Below, piece by piece: positions 61,242 to 64,000 of a stretch of 64,000 nucleotides of DNA (position 1 is its first letter; each line of letters opens with the position of its first letter). The position numbers were made by a program, and so were the translations under genes. Origin of the DNA: Diospyros lotus. Lineage: Eukaryota > Streptophyta > Magnoliopsida > Ericales > Ebenaceae. The notes beneath the pieces are model-generated. The model searched no databases. It was not told the DNA's origin and worked only from the letters and a program-made list of their open reading frames with translations. The DNA lies in assembly GCF_014633365.1 (NCBI RefSeq), contig NC_068338.1, positions 9,124,616 through 9,188,615 on the forward strand, read 5' to 3'.

Positions 61242-61249
61242 TATAAATA
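61242..61249 (+). promoter_or_regulatory. TATA box of the truncated Tat-like LTR
   Basis: CTATAAATAG followed by a CTCCTCCC tract, about 120 bp before the break at 61365. Same layout as 54859-54866. Confidence 0.5.
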
Positions 61250-61364
61250 GATGCTCGTCTCCTCCCTTAGGTACGCTCACTCGAATACTCAGATCCCATT
61301 TTTACGCTTAAGCACTCGAAAACTAAGTTAAGCATCAGAGGGTTTGCGCAGGATCAGCCTCTTG

Positions 61365-64000
61365 TGTAACACCCTGCTTTCTCGGGTGCGTTAATTCTTG
61401 GGATAATTCTGGGATGATAAAAGTTTTCCCTTTCGAACTCATACTAAATCGCATCATTCCTCGCATCATCCCAGAATTTCCATACATTACTTTATCTCAA
61501 AAGAAAGAATCATATACATACCTCAAATGCGGAAGCTTAGAATCGAACCTGACATCTTATCTTAACATAAATCATAAATCAATTATTCACATCACTGTTT
61601 CTTGAACTTAATCCCAATACAAGGCTTATTCATCAATAACTTAAAACATCACATAAGTCTCAACTAACATCAACACATAACATACGTTCTTATTAACATG
61701 AACCCTAAATAGGGGTTATACATCGTCATTAACCATAAGGTTATACATCATCGTTTGTCAATCATCAATCATATCTTGCATCATGGACTTTCAAATCGTT
61801 CAAATTTTAAAGTAACAGGACTTAAACATATGGGCTACATCACATACATTCTTCTCATCGTTCATTCATCATACACTTAGCTAAGTGCCATTTCATGCCT
61901 CATTCATTCTTGTACCTGCAATAATCTCCATCTGGAACGTTTGAATATTCCAGGGGCAAAGCCCAAATTAGATGATGAATCATCTAAGCGGTACAAAATC
62001 ATTTTTGTGTATGAATGCAATATGCAAAATGTCCTCGTAATTTTTGACTTGAGTCAACCGCACCTAACTGCTGCTCCCCATTTTTACAACCCATTTCCTG
62101 GGCCGATGTGTATGGGTGCACAGTTGGTAGAGCAGCGGCGCCAGTTCATAATCCCAAGCCCTTTATGCAATGTATGATCAATAATATCATCGTGAATGTA
62201 TGCACATTTCAACATCAATACATGTAAATGAAATCTACATGACATAATCACATCAAGACATGACAACATGATGAAATCATTTACATCAAATCAGGTTTTT
62301 GGTTGAACCCTTTTCATACCCAGCATTTTCATAAAACTAAATTCATTTTGGTAAATACTACTTACCTCATACGCATCGATTCTCGTGTCAAACTTCTAAC
62401 GTACTCAATTCGGATCCTCAACATACCCTGGCCATCATATTCATTTAATAACATCAATAATCTATTCCTCATAATTTCCTCATGACTTTCCTTTATTTCT
62501 TCCTATTTTCCTCAATAATTCCTTGAACATTTTCCTCACTAAATAATTTCTAACTAAATAATTCCTAAATAATCTAAACTAAGCATTAATCAATTATTTC
62601 CTCAAATATTTATTTATAGTAATTCCTAAAATAACTTTCCTAATTTATTGAAATTTTTGAGAAATTTTTACTTACTTTAACTTAGCCTTTAAGGCTTCCT
62701 CGGTATGCGCGCCTTGACTTTGAAACACGTGACTGACCTTGATTTTTGCGCAAATCCTTGATTCTTGCACATTACCTCGATTCTTGCTCACTATCTTGAT
62801 TTTTGTGCCACATCTCAATTTTCGTGCGACATCTCGATTTTCGTGCACCGCCTCGATTTTCGCACATCGTCTCAAAATGTGTGCCCGGATAATTTTCCTT
62901 GCCAAAATATCCGAAATATTAATACATCTTCATCCCTATTTTTCTAGGATTTTCTGGGATCTTTTCTCATTTTTCTTTCCTTTTTTTTTTTTTTTTCCTT
63001 TTCTTTTCGTTTTTCTTTTTTTTTTTTTTTTCCTTCCTATTCATTCATCTTCTTCGCCTGTTTCTTCATTCCAGCGAACCAGCGCCACCTGCAACTCCTT
63101 CGAGCAGCCCGCGTCCGCCCGAGCCCAGCTCCGCCTCAACGTACGACCGCCGCCGTCGCTGCTTGCCCCAACGGCCACACCATCGCGGCCTGCTGCCCGC
63201 GTCACCTCGCCCAATGGTGTCCCGCGAGCGGTCTGCGCGCTGCAGCGCATCCGCCATGGAAGCTTGCGGCCGCTTGCTGTGCGGACAACTCGGCGCCTTC
63301 GGCCTGGCCAGCAGCCGCACTAGCCACCCCCGACCTCGCCAGCCTCCGTTGCTCGCTGCTTGATCGTTGCTGGCTGCCCCTGCTTCGATCAAGCTTGCGG
63401 CCATGGCCGCTTGGAGCTTGCGGCTCCAACGGCCACCAGGGACCCCTCCTCGCTTTCCCTCTCTCTCGAACTCTCAAGCTACTCTCTTCCCCGATCACTC
63501 TCTGCTCTCTCGCGAGCTCTTCTCATTCTTGGCCATGGCCAAATCTGGGCTGCCTTCTTCCATCTTCATTCACTCCATCTCTCTTTCTCTCCCTCTATCT
63601 ATTTATAGCCACAGAAACTTGGGCGCTACTCTATCGGCCCAAGCTTCCTCCCGACAATCCTCTCGATCTCTCTTGCCCAATTCCAACATGCTGCAACTCT
63701 GCCTCCTCCATGCGCGAAGACAGCAACCTGGAGCTTCCCCCCTGCCCCTCACGCGAGCATATACATATAATACATATATATATATATATTATACTAATAT
63801 AATAATAGATAATTACACATTTAATCCCCACATTTTCTCTTTATAGCACTTAGGGATTTAATAATTGCACTTAGACCTTCTAACATCAAGTTAAATTGCA
63901 ATACGACGCTTCAAATCTAAAATTAATAACTTTAAATTTACTCGATACAAACGATTTTGCCCTCGGGTCCTCACCGGGCCCTTGATTCATCCCGCAACCA
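61365..64000 (-). mobile_element. Ty3/gypsy-type LTR (antisense), runs past the window end
   Basis: It begins TGTAACACCCTGC at 61365. It shares the GGAACGTTTGAATATTCC hairpin (61934) with the LTR at 27488. It also shares, in reversed order, the layout of the solo LTR at 40518: poly-T/pyrimidine runs (62980-63032), a GC-rich segment (63060-63560), then (AT)n (63760-63800) followed by TTAATCCCCACATTTTC and TAATTGCACTTAG. Reading sense is therefore leftward. The right end is outside the window. Open frames of up to 194 codons in the GC-rich part (62739-63846, both strands) are proline/serine/arginine-rich shadows with no recognisable domain. A tRNA-like GTTGGTAGAGCAGCGGC at 62122 is not a tRNA. 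Confidence 0.7.

Larger units (their letters stand above)
58471..61364 (+). mobile_element. GC-richer repeat block, probable Tat/Retand-like LTR or non-autonomous element
   Basis: Starts where transposase homology stops. Contents in order: a GC-rich segment with a 125-codon minus open frame (58489-58866) lacking any recognisable domain, two palindromic tandem-repeat families (59320-59840; 60770-60978), a TATAAATA box (61242-61249), and AAGCATCAGAGGGTTTGCGC at 61330, the Tat-style phrase also seen at 55064. It ends at the start of another LTR (61365). I see no polyprotein. With the TATA only ~120 bp from the right break, nearly all of the block would be U3. Confidence 0.45.

Noticed and set aside
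62122..62158. tRNA-like GTTGGTAGAGCAGCGG...GTTCATAATCCC
   Set aside because: Resembles D-arm and T-arm words, but they are too close together and no acceptor stem or anticodon arm of proper size can be formed.
62739..63323. 194-codon open frame near the right edge
   Set aside because: Begins in repeated GATTTTCG-type words, passes through poly-T as poly-Phe and then GC-rich sequence; typical of an LTR leader, no domain.

Overview
The window is eukaryotic nuclear DNA, almost certainly from the (peri)centromeric or other heterochromatic repeat-rich part of a flowering-plant chromosome. The evidence is a ~26 kb satellite array with a nucleosome-sized monomer, followed by ~38 kb of nested, decayed plant-type transposons: Ty3/gypsy chromovirus LTRs, Ty1/copia, CACTA and PIF/Harbinger. 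I found no intact host protein gene, no rRNA gene, no convincing tRNA gene and nothing prokaryotic. The species cannot be named from this sequence alone.

Region by region. (1) 1-25836: one uninterrupted tandem array of a ~189 bp AT-rich satellite (about 137 monomers). It enters from outside the window and ends abruptly at 25836. Two monomer types, A and B, largely alternate (378 bp dimers) and are organised into local higher-order repeats of 4, 6, 7 and 9 monomers. (2) 25837-34276: an LTR-like unit at the satellite edge, an antisense Ty3/gypsy LTR (27488-29799), and two successive gypsy 3' ends: polypurine tract plus LTR at 30288, then an integrase/chromodomain C-terminus, polypurine tract and LTR at 33293. 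(3) 34277-44040: a minus-strand Ty1/copia element (3' LTR, RNase H, RT, integrase, protease; 5' part missing). Its integrase is split by an antisense gypsy solo LTR (38811-43195, TSD GGTTT), which is itself split by a sense gypsy solo LTR (40518-43028, TSD AGACT). (4) 44041-48608: a broken first exon of a heavy-metal (copper-type) P1B-ATPase with a leader-like upstream region, an AT-rich stretch, and one end of a CACTA transposon. (5) 48609-57734: further gypsy LTR pieces, a second copia remnant (gag-protease), a Tat/Retand-like LTR segment and AT-rich spacer. (6) 57735-64000: a PIF/Harbinger remnant carrying both its Myb/SANT-like ORF and its transposase, a GC-richer LTR-like block with two families of palindromic tandem repeats, and a gypsy LTR running off the right edge.

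No set of genes here works together. The protein-coding remnants are polyprotein or transposase pseudogenes with stops and frameshifts, and the one host-like coding piece (HMA domain) is also broken. The most unusual signals are structural: the satellite's organisation, and three separate groups of short stem-loops inside LTRs (35174-35338, 59320-59840, 60770-60978) whose arms differ from copy to copy while staying complementary.
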